DNA from: Jatrophihabitans sp. GAS493
Lineage (GTDB): Bacteria; Actinomycetota; Actinomycetes; Mycobacteriales; Jatrophihabitantaceae
NCBI RefSeq assembly: GCF_900230215.1
Contig: NZ_LT907982.1
Span: forward strand, 1,302,001-1,366,000
Direction: 5' to 3'
Length of the DNA stretch: 64,000 nt
In this document: positions 1 through 9,368 of the stretch, one piece after another
Layout of the letters: the number at the start of each line of letters is the position of its first letter
Numbering within the stretch: the first letter of the stretch is position 1
Position numbers and translations under genes: made by a program
Notes under the pieces: generated by a model
Told to the model about the DNA's origin: nothing
What the model saw: only the letters and a program-made list of their open reading frames with translations
Database searches by the model: none

Positions 1-803
1 CCGCGACCCCCGCCGGTAGCGAAGCGATCGTCGCGACCATCGTCGAGGTGGCCCGGCTACTGCGCACCGATCGGACGCAGGCGCTGGGCGTCGTCGTGCC
101 GGGTGTCGTGGACGTCGAGGCCGGTGTCGCCCGACGGGCGGCGAACCTCGGTTGGCAGGATCTGGCCCTACGGGCCGAGCTGAGCTCTGAGCTCGACCTA
201 CCGGTGAACCTCGATCACGATGTTGCCGCGGCGACCTTGGCGGAGAGCCTTTACAGCAATGAGGATCTGCTCTTCGTGTCACTCGGGACCGGCGTCGCCG
301 CCGGGCACGTCGTGGACGGAGAGGTGTGGCGCGGGGCCACCGGTCGAGCCGGCGAACTGGGGCATATCTGCGTGGTCGACGGCGGCGAGCGCTGTGGCTG
401 TGGACAGCACGGCTGCCTGGAGGTCTATGCCTCGGCCACCGGTATCGCCCGGCGCTATGTGGCGGCCGGGGGAGTCGTCGGGCTGGGGTCGGCTGAGATT
501 GCCCAGCGGCTGAACAGCGATCTGATCGCAGCACAGGTCTGGGCGGAGGCGGTCAACGCATTGGCGACGGCGCTGGCCACCGACGTGCAGATCTTCGACC
601 CGGCCTGCATCGTGATAGGCGGTGGGCTAGCCGGGGCTCGAGACCTGCTGCTGGACCCGCTGACCGCCGCCCTCGATCGTCGACTCCGCTGGCGATCGGC
701 GCCGCCGATTCGGCTGGCCGCGCTCGGCGTCGAGTCCGGCCGCCGCGGCGCCGCGGAGCTCACCTGGCGGATGGTCGATCGGCCTTTGGTGGAGCAGCGA
801 TGA
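1..803 (+). CDS. ROK family sugar kinase (5' truncated by window edge)
   Basis: This encodes a ROK-family sugar kinase that probably phosphorylates N-acetylglucosamine or a related hexose in the cytoplasm. The frame is open to the left edge (first whole codon at base 3), so the N-terminus with the ATP-binding DxGxT motif lies outside the window. The ROK zinc motif is visible as CGCGQHGCLE, and VVVPGVVD is the usual strand before the sugar site. The stop overlaps the start of nagA (ATGA), which suggests co-transcription and supports an amino-sugar substrate. Glucokinase or a ROK repressor remain possible because the N-terminus is not visible; the rest has the length of a kinase without a helix-turn-helix. 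Confidence 0.85.
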   Translation, partial: ATPAGSEAIVATIVEVARLLRTDRTQALGVVVPGVVDVEAGVARRAANLGWQDLALRAELSSELDLPVNLDHDVAAATLAESLYSNEDLLFVSLGTGVAAGHVVDGEVWRGATGRAGELGHICVVDGGERCGCGQHGCLEVYASATGIARRYVAAGGVVGLGSAEIAQRLNSDLIAAQVWAEAVNALATALATDVQIFDPACIVIGGGLAGARDLLLDPLTAALDRRLRWRSAPPIRLAALGVESGRRGAAELTWRMVDRPLVEQR

Positions 804-1939
804 GCATCCTGACCGGGGCCCGGGTGGTTACCCCGGGCGGCGTGATCGACGACGGGCGGATCGAGATCGTCGACGACCGCATCGTCTCGGTCGCGGCGGC
901 GGAGAACTCCCCGGCGGCTGCAGATCACCTCCGCGATGAAATGGACCTCACCGGAAGCTGGCTGCTGCCGGGCTTCATCGACCTGCACATGCACGGTGGC
1001 GGGGGGTATGACGTCACCCGCTCGGCCTCGGACATGGCGGCGGCGGTGGCGTTCCACCGCGGTCACGGCACCACCCGCACGCTCGTCTCCTTGATGGCCC
1101 AGCAGATCGATGCCATGTGCGACCAACTCGCCTGGGTCAGTGACCTGGCCGCGGCGGGCGTCGTGGCCGGGGCCCACTTGGAGGGGCCTTTCCTCAGCGC
1201 CGCTCGCTGCGGAGCGCAGCGGCCGGAGAACCTGCTGGCGCCGGACCCGCTGGTGCTGCACAAACTTCTGGAGGCCGGTCAGGGAGTGGTGCGGACCGTC
1301 ACCATCGCCCCCGAGCTTCCGGGCGCCCTGGAGCTGATCCGGGACATGGTGGCCGCCGGGGTCGTGGCGGCCGTCGGACACACCGACGCCAGCTATGAGC
1401 AGACCGCCGCCGCCTTCGCCGCTGGGGCCAGTCTGGCCACGCATCTGTTCAATGCGATGGGTTCTTTCAACCAGCGCGCCCCGGGGCCGGCGATCGCCGC
1501 GCTCGACGCCGGCGTCTTCGTCGAGATGATCAACGACGGGGTACACGTCCATGAGTCTCTGACCCGTCTGGTCGAGCGGACCGCGCCGGATCGGCTGGCC
1601 TTCATCACCGATGCGATCAGCGCGACCGGGGTCGGCGACGGCGAGTATTCACTGGGCGATCAGGCGGTCCGGGTCCGCGACGGGCAGGCGCGGCTGAGTA
1701 ACGGCCACAGCCTGGCCGGCAGCACACACACCATGGACGAGGCGGTCCGGCGCGCGGTGCTGGAGGTGGGCATGTCGATCGAGGCGGCGTCGCTGGCGGC
1801 CTCCGGAACGCCGGCCCGGGTCCTCGGACTCGAGCAGACCTGTGGCGCCATAGCGCCTGGGCTGAACGCCGACCTGGTGCAACTGGACGATGACCTGCGG
1901 GTGCAGCGGGTGATGGTCGGAGGTCGCTGGATATCCTAA
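800..1939 (+). CDS. nagA: N-acetylglucosamine-6-phosphate deacetylase
   Basis: NagA removes acetate from GlcNAc-6-phosphate to give glucosamine-6-phosphate, the committed step of cytoplasmic amino-sugar catabolism. The 379-residue length is normal for the family. Metal and active-site motifs of the amidohydrolase barrel are visible: HMHGGGG (His63, His65), AHLEGP (Glu128), GHTD (His194), THLFNAM (His215) and FITDA (Asp271, the catalytic base). It starts at the ATG that overlaps the stop of the ROK kinase, so the two form a kinase-deacetylase pair. No NagB is present in the window. Confidence 0.95.
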   Translation: MSILTGARVVTPGGVIDDGRIEIVDDRIVSVAAAENSPAAADHLRDEMDLTGSWLLPGFIDLHMHGGGGYDVTRSASDMAAAVAFHRGHGTTRTLVSLMAQQIDAMCDQLAWVSDLAAAGVVAGAHLEGPFLSAARCGAQRPENLLAPDPLVLHKLLEAGQGVVRTVTIAPELPGALELIRDMVAAGVVAAVGHTDASYEQTAAAFAAGASLATHLFNAMGSFNQRAPGPAIAALDAGVFVEMINDGVHVHESLTRLVERTAPDRLAFITDAISATGVGDGEYSLGDQAVRVRDGQARLSNGHSLAGSTHTMDEAVRRAVLEVGMSIEAASLAASGTPARVLGLEQTCGAIAPGLNADLVQLDDDLRVQRVMVGGRWIS

Positions 1940-1995
1940 AATTCAGATTTTCAAAAGGCTTGATTCCATAAGTAACTCGTGAGTAACCTCCTGGC

Positions 1996-3771
1996 ATGAG
2001 CCGTTCAGGGAGTAAGCGATTCGCGACCGCGCTGCTGGCCGGAGCGGTACTGGCCACGAGTGCGGTGGCCGCCACGGCCCTGCTGGGCGCCGACGCCGCC
2101 TCAGGTGCCGCCGGGGCCAACCGCACCGAATCGATCGTGACGACGAGTTCGCCGATCACATCGGTGGTCGAATCGGTGGTGAGCCTGAAGGATCCGCTGC
2201 CGGCCGCCGACGGCGCCCGCCCGGCCGCCTGCGACTGGATCTCCTATCTGCGTTACCGCGACGCCGCCGGCCCGAGCGACTACAGCAAAGCCGACAAGAT
2301 CCTCATCGCCCAGCCGGGAATCTTCGAAGGGGCGGGGGCCTTCGACAGCGTCGCCCGCAACACCGTGGCGGCGGCGGCGAAGCTGGGCAAGCACATCGAG
2401 TTCTGGGCTCTGGACCGCCGCTCGAACTGCCTGGAGGATCACACCGGAATCCAGGCCGGCCTAGCCGCGCGGGATCCCAAGACCGCGATCGACTACTACT
2501 ACCACCACACGTCGGTGAACGGTAAGACGTTCGCCGGATTCCAGAGCAGCGACCAGATCGCCTGGCTCGGCCACGTCGGCATGGAGCAGACGGTGCGCGA
2601 CCAGTACGACGTCATGACCGCGGCCTTCCCCAGCCAGTCCCAGCGTAAGCAGAAGTTCCTCTGCGGCGGCCACTCCCTCGGCGGCATCGTCACCGGGTTC
2701 TTCGCCGAGTGGGACTTCGACGGCCTCCCCTGGACCAAGTCCGACGCCGGCTACAACCAATGTGGCGGATTCTTCGCGCTGGACACGGTCATCTCCACCT
2801 CGATGGCCAGCCTCACCGGTATGCCCGACTCCGGGGATGTGAACACCGGTGGCATCAGCTCGGTGGGGAATGCCCTTGGCTATGCGGCGACGGAGGCCGG
2901 GCTGAATCTCGGGATCATCCCGCGGTCGGTCTCGCTGCCCACGCTGATCAACCCGGAGACGACGAACCTGCTGAGCGTGGCCGGGCTGGCGTCAGCCCTC
3001 GATCCGAACGGCAAGTCGACGCTCACCACCGACGCCCCGGACAACTTCAATCTGGACTCGACGTTGCAGATTCTCTTCTCACGGAATCTCCAGTCTTTCA
3101 TTGCTGGTTCGCCGTCAATCCGTACCTTCAACATCACCAACGACGCGGTGCTGGGCGGCCTGATGGATGACAACTCCGAGCCCCTGGGCTTCCTGCAGTC
3201 AAGCGTGGGCTTCTTCACCGGCGGCCCGGTCGCCGACAAGGACTTCCCACTGTCGGGCGATCAGCTCAACGATCCGATGCTGGCCAGCCTGGCCAGCACC
3301 TTCGGTCACGACACCAAGGCGATTCCGACCCAGCCGAATGGCCCCCTCTACGGCTGGCTGAACTACGACCAGGTCGGCGGCCCGAATGACCCGGTGGCTC
3401 TGGACCGCAACGGCAAGCCGTTCACCAGTGCGGCGAAGGAGGTCACCGACATCCACGAGCTGGCGCGCAGCATGGGCGAGCAACCCCTTGATTTCACTGA
3501 GGATTACTTCCCGACCAAGATCCTGACCGACATTGCCGAGGCCGCGGCCCCGCAACTGTCGAGCAAGGCCAGCCACCCTGAGGGGCTCACCGCCGATCCC
3601 GTGCTCACCATTCGGGGCGGCGACGGGTTGATCGCCCCGGCGGTCGCGCCGGCGGGCACGGTCACCGCACCCGGCTACAACCACATCGACCTGCTCACCG
3701 CCTCGCCGGTGCAGAACGACGGCAAGCCGGAGATCGTCTCCACCACGCTGGCCGGATTCGCAGCCAAGTAG
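1996..3771 (+). CDS. secreted alpha/beta-hydrolase
   Basis: This 591-residue protein begins with a classical secretion signal (basic residues 3-8, hydrophobic stretch of about 10-35, then small residues), so it is probably exported. The nucleophile elbow GGHSLGG is seen with Ser227, as in lipases and esterases. The later acid and histidine are not certain; His near residue 575 in the NHIDLL segment is a reasonable catalytic histidine. The long Asn/Asp/Thr-rich middle part does not match a family I can name. It stands alone, 56 bases after nagA, with an AT-rich gap before it. The substrate is unknown; a lipid or ester is only an inference. Confidence 0.7.
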   Translation: MSRSGSKRFATALLAGAVLATSAVAATALLGADAASGAAGANRTESIVTTSSPITSVVESVVSLKDPLPAADGARPAACDWISYLRYRDAAGPSDYSKADKILIAQPGIFEGAGAFDSVARNTVAAAAKLGKHIEFWALDRRSNCLEDHTGIQAGLAARDPKTAIDYYYHHTSVNGKTFAGFQSSDQIAWLGHVGMEQTVRDQYDVMTAAFPSQSQRKQKFLCGGHSLGGIVTGFFAEWDFDGLPWTKSDAGYNQCGGFFALDTVISTSMASLTGMPDSGDVNTGGISSVGNALGYAATEAGLNLGIIPRSVSLPTLINPETTNLLSVAGLASALDPNGKSTLTTDAPDNFNLDSTLQILFSRNLQSFIAGSPSIRTFNITNDAVLGGLMDDNSEPLGFLQSSVGFFTGGPVADKDFPLSGDQLNDPMLASLASTFGHDTKAIPTQPNGPLYGWLNYDQVGGPNDPVALDRNGKPFTSAAKEVTDIHELARSMGEQPLDFTEDYFPTKILTDIAEAAAPQLSSKASHPEGLTADPVLTIRGGDGLIAPAVAPAGTVTAPGYNHIDLLTASPVQNDGKPEIVSTTLAGFAAK

Positions 3772-3788
3772 GTCGGCGAAGTAGATCG

Positions 3789-4595
3789 CTACTTGGAGAC
3801 GCGGCGGACGACCTGCCGGGTCACCCAGTCCGGGCTGATGGCCGAGCCGGCCGCCATCAGGCGGGTCTGCCGGCCGACGGTGCGATGGGGCGAGCGCAGC
3901 GGTACCGGCCGCTCGGTGACCGTCTTCCAGGCCGCGGCCGCCACGTCCTGGGCGCTGAGGCGGACACCGAACTTCTGGGTGCCGAGCATCCGGTCGCCGT
4001 CGACGTGCACCATGTCGGTTGCGACGAACATCGGGATGAGGCTGCGTACCTTGATCCCGCTGCTCTGCCACTCCAGGTCCAGGGCCTCGGTCAGCGACTT
4101 CACCGCCGCCTTCGTCGCCGCGTAGGTGGCGATGGTCGGCTGGCCGAAGAAGGAGGAGGCCGAGCACATGTTCAGCAGCATTCCGCGCGCGGCGAGCAGG
4201 TAGGGGTAACCCTCCTTGCTGCCGTTGATGACACCCATGATGTTGATGTCGACGATCCGGCGATGGGTCTGCTCGTCCATCTCGATGAAGGGGCCGGAAG
4301 CTAGGACCCCGGCATTGTTCATCAGCACGTCCACCCCCGAACCGTGACCGCCCTCGGTGAAGGTGGCCAGCGCCGTACGCCACTCTTCGGCGCTGCGCAC
4401 GTCGAGCGCCCCGCTGACCAACTCGGCTGGACTGCTGGCGCTGCGGCGGATCTCAGCGGTGGCGACGGAGACCGCGTCGGCGTCGATATCGAAGAGGCCC
4501 ACCCGCCAGCCCCGGGAGTGGAAGAGCGCCGCGGTCGCCCGCCCGATTCCCTTCGCCGCGCCGCTGATGAAGATGCTCTTGGGTGACGCAGTCAT
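3789..4595 (-). CDS. short-chain dehydrogenase/reductase
   Basis: An NAD(P)-dependent SDR oxidoreductase of about 268 residues. The cofactor motif GAAKGIGRA lies near the N-terminus, NNAG follows mid-protein, and the catalytic set is seen as the Ser in CSASSF and YAATK. I chose the ATG at 4595 rather than an upstream in-frame start because an AGGAG ribosome site lies 5-6 bases before it. The C-terminal extension rich in Arg and Val is like that of SDRs acting on hydrophobic alcohols, but the substrate cannot be read. It is convergent with the hydrolase and divergent from the malyl-CoA lyase gene. Confidence 0.88.
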   Translation of the reverse strand: MTASPKSIFISGAAKGIGRATAALFHSRGWRVGLFDIDADAVSVATAEIRRSASSPAELVSGALDVRSAEEWRTALATFTEGGHGSGVDVLMNNAGVLASGPFIEMDEQTHRRIVDINIMGVINGSKEGYPYLLAARGMLLNMCSASSFFGQPTIATYAATKAAVKSLTEALDLEWQSSGIKVRSLIPMFVATDMVHVDGDRMLGTQKFGVRLSAQDVAAAAWKTVTERPVPLRSPHRTVGRQTRLMAAGSAISPDWVTRQVVRRVSK

Positions 4596-4750
4596 GACAC
4601 TCCTGATATCGGCCCGGATCCGGTGAGTTCGGATCAAGCTAACCACCGTGGTCTAGGCCTCAACGTCTAGGTACTGCTCGGACGTCCTAGTAGCTTTACA
4701 GCGTTGTCCAGCAGTCCCAACAGCAGACCCGATTCCCAGGAGCCGACCCG

Positions 4751-5806
4751 ATGCGTAACCCCAGAGCCTTCTTCCGTCCGTTGGCGGTCGGCGCCCCGGA
4801 GCCGGTGCAGGAGGTGCCGTTCAAGCCGTCGCGGATGATCCATTTCTTCGACCCGAGCAACGAGCGGATGGCGGCCAAGGTGCCGGCACTGGTCGGCACC
4901 GTCGACATCCTGCTCGGCAACCTGGAGGATGCGATCCAGGCCGACCGCAAGGAGGCCGCTCGCGCGGGGCTGATCAACATCGCCCAGACGACGGACTTCG
5001 GTGCGACCCAGCTCTGGACCCGGATCAACAGCCTCGACTCCCCGTGGGTGCTGGACGACCTGCTCGCGCTGGTGCCGGCGATCGGGGAGAAGCTCGACGT
5101 GATCATGGTCCCGAAGGTCGAAGGCCCGGAGGACATCTACTACATCGATAGGTTGCTGGCCCAACTGGAGGCGAAGGCCGGGATCTCGCGCCCCATCCTG
5201 GTCCACGCGATCCTGGAGACCGCGGCCGGAGTCAATAACGTGGAGGCGATCGCCGCCGCCAGCCCGCGTATGCAGGGGATGTCGCTCGGCCCGGCCGATC
5301 TGGCCGCCAGCCGGCGGATGAAGACGACCCGGGTCGGCGGCGGCCACCCGGGCTACCTGGTCCGGACCGACCCGGTCGACGGCGAGATCAACGCCGACCG
5401 TCCGATTTTCCAGCAGGATCTCTGGCATTACACGATCGCTGCGATGGTCGATGCGTGCGCGGCGAACGAGATCCTGCCGTTCTACGGGCCCTTCGGCGAC
5501 ATCGCCGATGTGGTGGCCTGTGAGGACCAGTTCCGCAATGCCTTCCTGCTCGGATGCGTGGGCACCTGGACGCTGCACCCGGTTCAGGTGGGCATCGCGC
5601 GCAAGGTCTTCAGCCCGTCGGCGCAGGACGTGGCGTGGGCCCGCAAGGTGATCGACGCGATGGGCGACGGGACCGGTGCGGTGATGATCGACGGCAAGAT
5701 GCAGGACGATGCCACGGTGAAGCAGTGCCGGGTGGTCGTCGGTCTGGCCGACGCGCTGGCCGCCAACGACCCGGAGCTGGCCGCGGCATACGCGTCAAAC
5801 GTCTGA
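4751..5806 (+). CDS. mcl: L-malyl-CoA / beta-methylmalyl-CoA lyase (CitE superfamily)
   Basis: This cytoplasmic lyase reversibly splits malyl-CoA into acetyl-CoA and glyoxylate, or methylmalyl-CoA into propionyl-CoA and glyoxylate, using Mg2+. The 351-residue length and blocks such as [47 protein letters not shown] and FYGPFGDI match my memory of the Chloroflexus/Rhodobacter-type enzyme nearly word for word, much more closely than generic HpcH/HpaI aldolases. No other ethylmalonyl-CoA or 3-hydroxypropionate cycle gene is adjacent, so its pathway here is open; glyoxylate assimilation is the simplest guess. Confidence 0.9.
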   Translation: MRNPRAFFRPLAVGAPEPVQEVPFKPSRMIHFFDPSNERMAAKVPALVGTVDILLGNLEDAIQADRKEAARAGLINIAQTTDFGATQLWTRINSLDSPWVLDDLLALVPAIGEKLDVIMVPKVEGPEDIYYIDRLLAQLEAKAGISRPILVHAILETAAGVNNVEAIAAASPRMQGMSLGPADLAASRRMKTTRVGGGHPGYLVRTDPVDGEINADRPIFQQDLWHYTIAAMVDACAANEILPFYGPFGDIADVVACEDQFRNAFLLGCVGTWTLHPVQVGIARKVFSPSAQDVAWARKVIDAMGDGTGAVMIDGKMQDDATVKQCRVVVGLADALAANDPELAAAYASNV

Positions 5807-5886
5807 TTCGCAGGCAACGTCTGAATGATTCTTAGAAACCGCAGCGAGGTCTGGCTTCTCGCGCCGCGTTGCCGCAAGATATATAC

Positions 5887-7224
5887 ATGCGTCTAGAAGC
5901 TCGTTGGTTCGTGTTGCACGGCATCGTCAGGTTCGCCACCAAGCGCTGGGCCAAACAAGGGGATACCCAGGCCCGGCTCATCGCTGATCCGTCGACCCGG
6001 ATCGATCCGGTGCCACTCTTCGAGCAGATCCGATCCGACGGGCCGGTGAGCAAGACTCGCGTCTCCAACATCACCGTCGACCACGCCATCACGCACGCCG
6101 TGTTGCGGTCGGACGACTTCCGGGTCATCTCGGTCGGGGTGAACATCCCCAAGCCGCTGCGCTGGGTGGAGGCCCGTACCCGCAGTGGGTCGCTGCACCC
6201 CCTGCAGGAGCCGTCGCTACTGGCCGTCGAGCCACCGGAGCACACCCGCTACCGCACGCTCGTCTCCTCTGTCTTCACCGCGCGAGCCGTGAATGGGCTG
6301 CGTGACCGGGTCCAGCAGCGAGCCGACGGTCTGCTGGACGGGCTCCTGGCCGATGCCGCCGCTGGTACCGAGGTCGACATCGTGGCTCGGTACTGCGCGC
6401 AGCTGCCGGTGCTGGTCATCAGCGAGATCCTCGGCGTCCCCGAGTCCGAGCGGGAACGGGTGCTGAAGTTCGGCGAATATGCCGCGCCCAGCCTGGATAT
6501 CGGCCTCACGCTGCAGGAGTTTCGCCTGGTGGATAAGGGACTGCGTGAATTCGACGAGTGGCTCGGTGGTCACCTGGAGAACCTGCGGCGAAACCCGGGC
6601 GAGGACCTGATGAGCCAGTTGACTCGGGCCTCGCAGGACGGCGAGAGGCTGAACGACCGTGAGCTGCGGGCGACGGCTGGTCTGGTGCTGGCCGCCGGCT
6701 TCGAGACGACCGTGAACCTGCTGGGCAGTGGGGTGCGACTCCTGCTCGACAATCCCGAGCAGCTGGCCCGGCTGCGGGCCGACCCGGCGCTCTGGTCGAC
6801 GGCGGTGGATGAGGTGCTGCGGCTGGAGTCCCCGGTGCAGCTCACGGCGCGAGTGGCCCGACGGGACACCGTGCTGAGCGGAGTTCCCATGGTCGCCGGC
6901 GAGATGATCGCGCTCGTGCTGGCCGGGGCGAATCGTGATCCGAACGTCTTCGACGATCCGCACAGCTTCGATGTGACGCGGGCGAACGCCAGCAAGCACC
7001 TCTCCTTCTCTGGTGGTCGTCATTACTGTCTCGGCGCGGCGCTGGCCCGAGTTGAGGGCGATGTGGGGCTACGCAGCCTCTTCGACCGCTTCCCGGAGCT
7101 GACGCTGGCCGGCGCCGGAACGAGGCGCACGACCCGGGTGCTGCGAGGCTGGTCGAGCCTTCCCGTGCTGCTCGGCACGCCCGCCCAGCGTCCGGTGAAT
7201 GTGGGCGTCTCCGCCGGGGGGTAG
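5887..7224 (+). CDS. cytochrome P450
   Basis: A soluble class I bacterial P450 of about 445 residues. Visible signatures are the I-helix AGFETT, the K-helix ExxR in DEVLRLE, and the heme loop FSGGRHYCLG with the cysteine ligand. I prefer the ATG at 5887; a TTG at 5869 would add six residues and neither has a convincing ribosome site. No ferredoxin or reductase gene lies beside it, so redox partners must come from elsewhere. The substrate cannot be inferred. Confidence 0.92.
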   Translation: MRLEARWFVLHGIVRFATKRWAKQGDTQARLIADPSTRIDPVPLFEQIRSDGPVSKTRVSNITVDHAITHAVLRSDDFRVISVGVNIPKPLRWVEARTRSGSLHPLQEPSLLAVEPPEHTRYRTLVSSVFTARAVNGLRDRVQQRADGLLDGLLADAAAGTEVDIVARYCAQLPVLVISEILGVPESERERVLKFGEYAAPSLDIGLTLQEFRLVDKGLREFDEWLGGHLENLRRNPGEDLMSQLTRASQDGERLNDRELRATAGLVLAAGFETTVNLLGSGVRLLLDNPEQLARLRADPALWSTAVDEVLRLESPVQLTARVARRDTVLSGVPMVAGEMIALVLAGANRDPNVFDDPHSFDVTRANASKHLSFSGGRHYCLGAALARVEGDVGLRSLFDRFPELTLAGAGTRRTTRVLRGWSSLPVLLGTPAQRPVNVGVSAGG

Positions 7225-7282
7225 TTAAATCACGGTGAGTTCGACCGCTGGCCAGTTAGGGAATCCCCGCCCTCCAATGCTG

Positions 7283-7300
7283 TAGTTGAGTAATCAACTA
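7283..7300. promoter_or_regulatory. inverted repeat, candidate operator
   Basis: The site reads TAGTTGA, a four-base spacer (GTAA), then TCAACTA: seven-base perfect arms ending 16 bases before the ATG of the luciferase-like gene. The size and TTGA/TCAA halves resemble MarR-type operators, and the position overlaps the expected promoter. No regulator gene is adjacent. Confidence 0.5.
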
Positions 7301-7316
7301 GATCATTGGAGTGGTA

Positions 7317-8414
7317 ATGCAGTTCGGAGTATTCACCGTCGGCGACGTGACGCCGGACCCGACGACCGGTAGGGCGCCGACTGAGCATGAGCGGATCAGG
7401 TCGATGATCGCGATCGCGCTCAAGGCCGAGGAGGTCGGGCTCGATGTCTTCGCCTCCGGTGAGCACCACAATCCTCCGTTCGTCCCGTCCTCGCCGACGA
7501 CCCTGCTCGGGTACATCGCGGCCCAGACCTCCAAGCTCCTGCTCTCGACGTCGACGACACTGATCACCACCAATGACCCGGTGAAGATCGCCGAGGACTA
7601 CGCCTTTCTCCAGCATCTGGCCGACGGCCGGGTGGACCTGATGCTGGGACGGGGCAACACCGGCCCGGTCTATCCGTGGTTCGGTCAGGACATCCAGCAG
7701 GGGATCGGGCTGGCCGTGGAGCACTACGCGCTGCTGCGACGACTCTGGCGCGAGGAGGAGGTGGACTGGGCCGGGGAGTTCCGTACGCCGCTGCAGGGCT
7801 TCACCTCGACCCCGCGACCGCTCGATGGAGTGCCGCCGTTCGTCTGGCACGGTTCGATCCGCAGCCCCGAGATCGCCGAGCAGGCCGCGTTCTACGGTGA
7901 TGGATTCTTCGCCAACCACATCTTCTGGCCGAAGGAGCACTTCATCCAGCTCATCGACTTCTATCGGCAGCGCTTTGCGCACTACGGTCACGGGACGCCG
8001 GAGCAGGCCATCGTCGGGTTGGGTGGTCAGGTCTTCATGCGGCGGAACTCGCAGGACGCCATCCGGGAATTCCGCCCCTACTTCGACAAGGCGCCGGTGT
8101 ACGGGCACGGCGCGTCGCTGGAGGAGTTCATGGCGCAGACCCCGTTGACCGTCGGCAGTCCGGCCGAGGTGATCGAGAAGACCCTTACTTTCCAAGAACA
8201 TTTCGGTGACTACCAGCGTCAGCTCTTCCTCATCGACCACGCTGGATTGCCGTTGAAGTCAGTGCTGGAGCAACTTGACCTGCTAGGTGAGATCGTGCCG
8301 GTGCTGCGTAGGGAGCTCGAAGCTCGTCGGGCTCCCGGTGTGCCGCAGGCCCCGATGCATCCGTCTCTCAAGTCGTCGATGAGCGGGACGCCCGAGCCGG
8401 CACCGGCCAGCTGA
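7317..8414 (+). CDS. luciferase-like (LLM class) flavin monooxygenase
   Basis: A TIM-barrel oxidoreductase of the bacterial luciferase superfamily, about 365 residues, using FMNH2 or F420. The N-terminal strand MQFGVFTVGD, the segment ASGEHHNPP and the loop LMLGRGNTGPVYPWFG are family hallmarks. I start it at the ATG at 7317, with GGAG at 7307-7310, rather than at the GTG six bases earlier. An inverted repeat sits just upstream, so it is probably repressed by a ligand-responsive regulator. Its stop is directly followed by the stop of the convergent BKACE gene, with no bases between. Confidence 0.9.
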   Translation: MQFGVFTVGDVTPDPTTGRAPTEHERIRSMIAIALKAEEVGLDVFASGEHHNPPFVPSSPTTLLGYIAAQTSKLLLSTSTTLITTNDPVKIAEDYAFLQHLADGRVDLMLGRGNTGPVYPWFGQDIQQGIGLAVEHYALLRRLWREEEVDWAGEFRTPLQGFTSTPRPLDGVPPFVWHGSIRSPEIAEQAAFYGDGFFANHIFWPKEHFIQLIDFYRQRFAHYGHGTPEQAIVGLGGQVFMRRNSQDAIREFRPYFDKAPVYGHGASLEEFMAQTPLTVGSPAEVIEKTLTFQEHFGDYQRQLFLIDHAGLPLKSVLEQLDLLGEIVPVLRRELEARRAPGVPQAPMHPSLKSSMSGTPEPAPAS

Positions 8415-9149
8415 CTACCGTCGGCCGGTAGCGGCCGCCCCGGCGCCCAGACGGTGCGCCGCGCGCACCAGGGAGCCGTTACTGCTGATCGCCGCGCCCG
8501 ATCGGTCGCGCTGCGTGTCCTCCAGTCCGATGCGGGTGTCGATGCCTCGCGCCACCGCGTCCTCGAGCAGAATCCAGGCGGCGTCCCCCTCGCCGTGCTG
8601 TAGTCGTGGCGCGCCGAGGCGGCGGCGATCCAGCACGGCGTGAATCTCGTCGACCATCGCGACCGACGTGCCGGCCGGCGCATTGACCGGCTCGATCAGG
8701 ATTCGCGAGACGAGATTGCCGTAGCCCGACCGAGCCAGCCGCTCGGCGTCGTCGACGCTGGAGATCCCGGCCTCAATGCCGATGCCGCAGTCCAGGCAGG
8801 CCCGCATCACCGCCATGACGCCGCGCTCGGAGAGGTTCACCGACGCCGAATCGGGCCAGCGCCAGGTGCGTACGTGCTTGGCTCGCTGCTCCGGATCAGG
8901 TTCGATCCAGGCCCCGGTGGTGACGCCGACCGGTACCCGGCAGAGCTCCTTCACCCGGCGAACCGCGTCATCGACGACCTCGGCGGTGAGCTGCTCCCGG
9001 CCGCTGGCGTCGCGGGGGTGCAGGTGAATCGCTCCCGCGCCGGCCAGCACGCACTCGGCGGCGTCGGCTGCGAGTTCCGCCGGTGAGATCGGCACGGTGG
9101 CGAAGCTGTCCCTCTGGTGCGCTCCGTTGAGCGCCGCCTGCAGTAACAC
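8415..9149 (-). CDS. BKACE (DUF849) beta-keto acid cleavage enzyme
   Basis: BKACE enzymes condense a beta-keto acid with acetyl-CoA to release acetoacetate and a new acyl-CoA. The 244-residue protein shows the zinc-site HLHPRD near residue 43, EAGISSVDDAE in the barrel and GLEDT near the C-terminus, as expected. It is somewhat shorter than the roughly 270-300 residues of characterised members. It converges on the luciferase-like gene. The acid used is unknown; 3-keto-5-aminohexanoate is only the founding substrate of the family. Confidence 0.85.
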   Translation of the reverse strand: MLLQAALNGAHQRDSFATVPISPAELAADAAECVLAGAGAIHLHPRDASGREQLTAEVVDDAVRRVKELCRVPVGVTTGAWIEPDPEQRAKHVRTWRWPDSASVNLSERGVMAVMRACLDCGIGIEAGISSVDDAERLARSGYGNLVSRILIEPVNAPAGTSVAMVDEIHAVLDRRRLGAPRLQHGEGDAAWILLEDAVARGIDTRIGLEDTQRDRSGAAISSNGSLVRAAHRLGAGAAATGRR

Positions 9150-9176
9150 GACTGGCCCCGACTCGTCGCGCAGCGG

Positions 9177-9368
9177 TTAGCGATTGAGGATTCGACGGAC
9201 GACCAGCAGGATCAGGATCGCGGCGATGCCGAGGCCGATCGCGTTACGTTTGGTGTTCGACTTGCCCGCCGTCGCCGCTTCGGTTGCGGCCTGCAGCCGG
9301 TCGCGGATCTCGCTGCTCAAGTCGTCGATGCTGTCGCGGATCTCGTCTGCGGAGTGAGTCGTCGCCAT
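9177..9368 (-). CDS. small membrane protein, DUF3618-like
   Basis: About 63 residues: an N-terminal amphipathic region containing ADEIRDSIDDLSSEIRDRL, then a hydrophobic segment (GLGIAAILILLVV) ending in RRILNR. This is the layout of DUF3618 proteins, common in actinobacteria and often thought to affect the cell envelope. The ATG at 9368 is preferred because AGGAG precedes it; the upstream in-frame extension has no such site. No function is known. Confidence 0.7.
   Translation of the reverse strand: MATTHSADEIRDSIDDLSSEIRDRLQAATEAATAGKSNTKRNAIGLGIAAILILLVVRRILNR

Noticed and set aside
3199..4383. Long minus-strand open frame across the hydrolase and SDR genes
   Set aside because: It conflicts with two genes that have clear motifs and is Arg/Gly-rich shadow coding.
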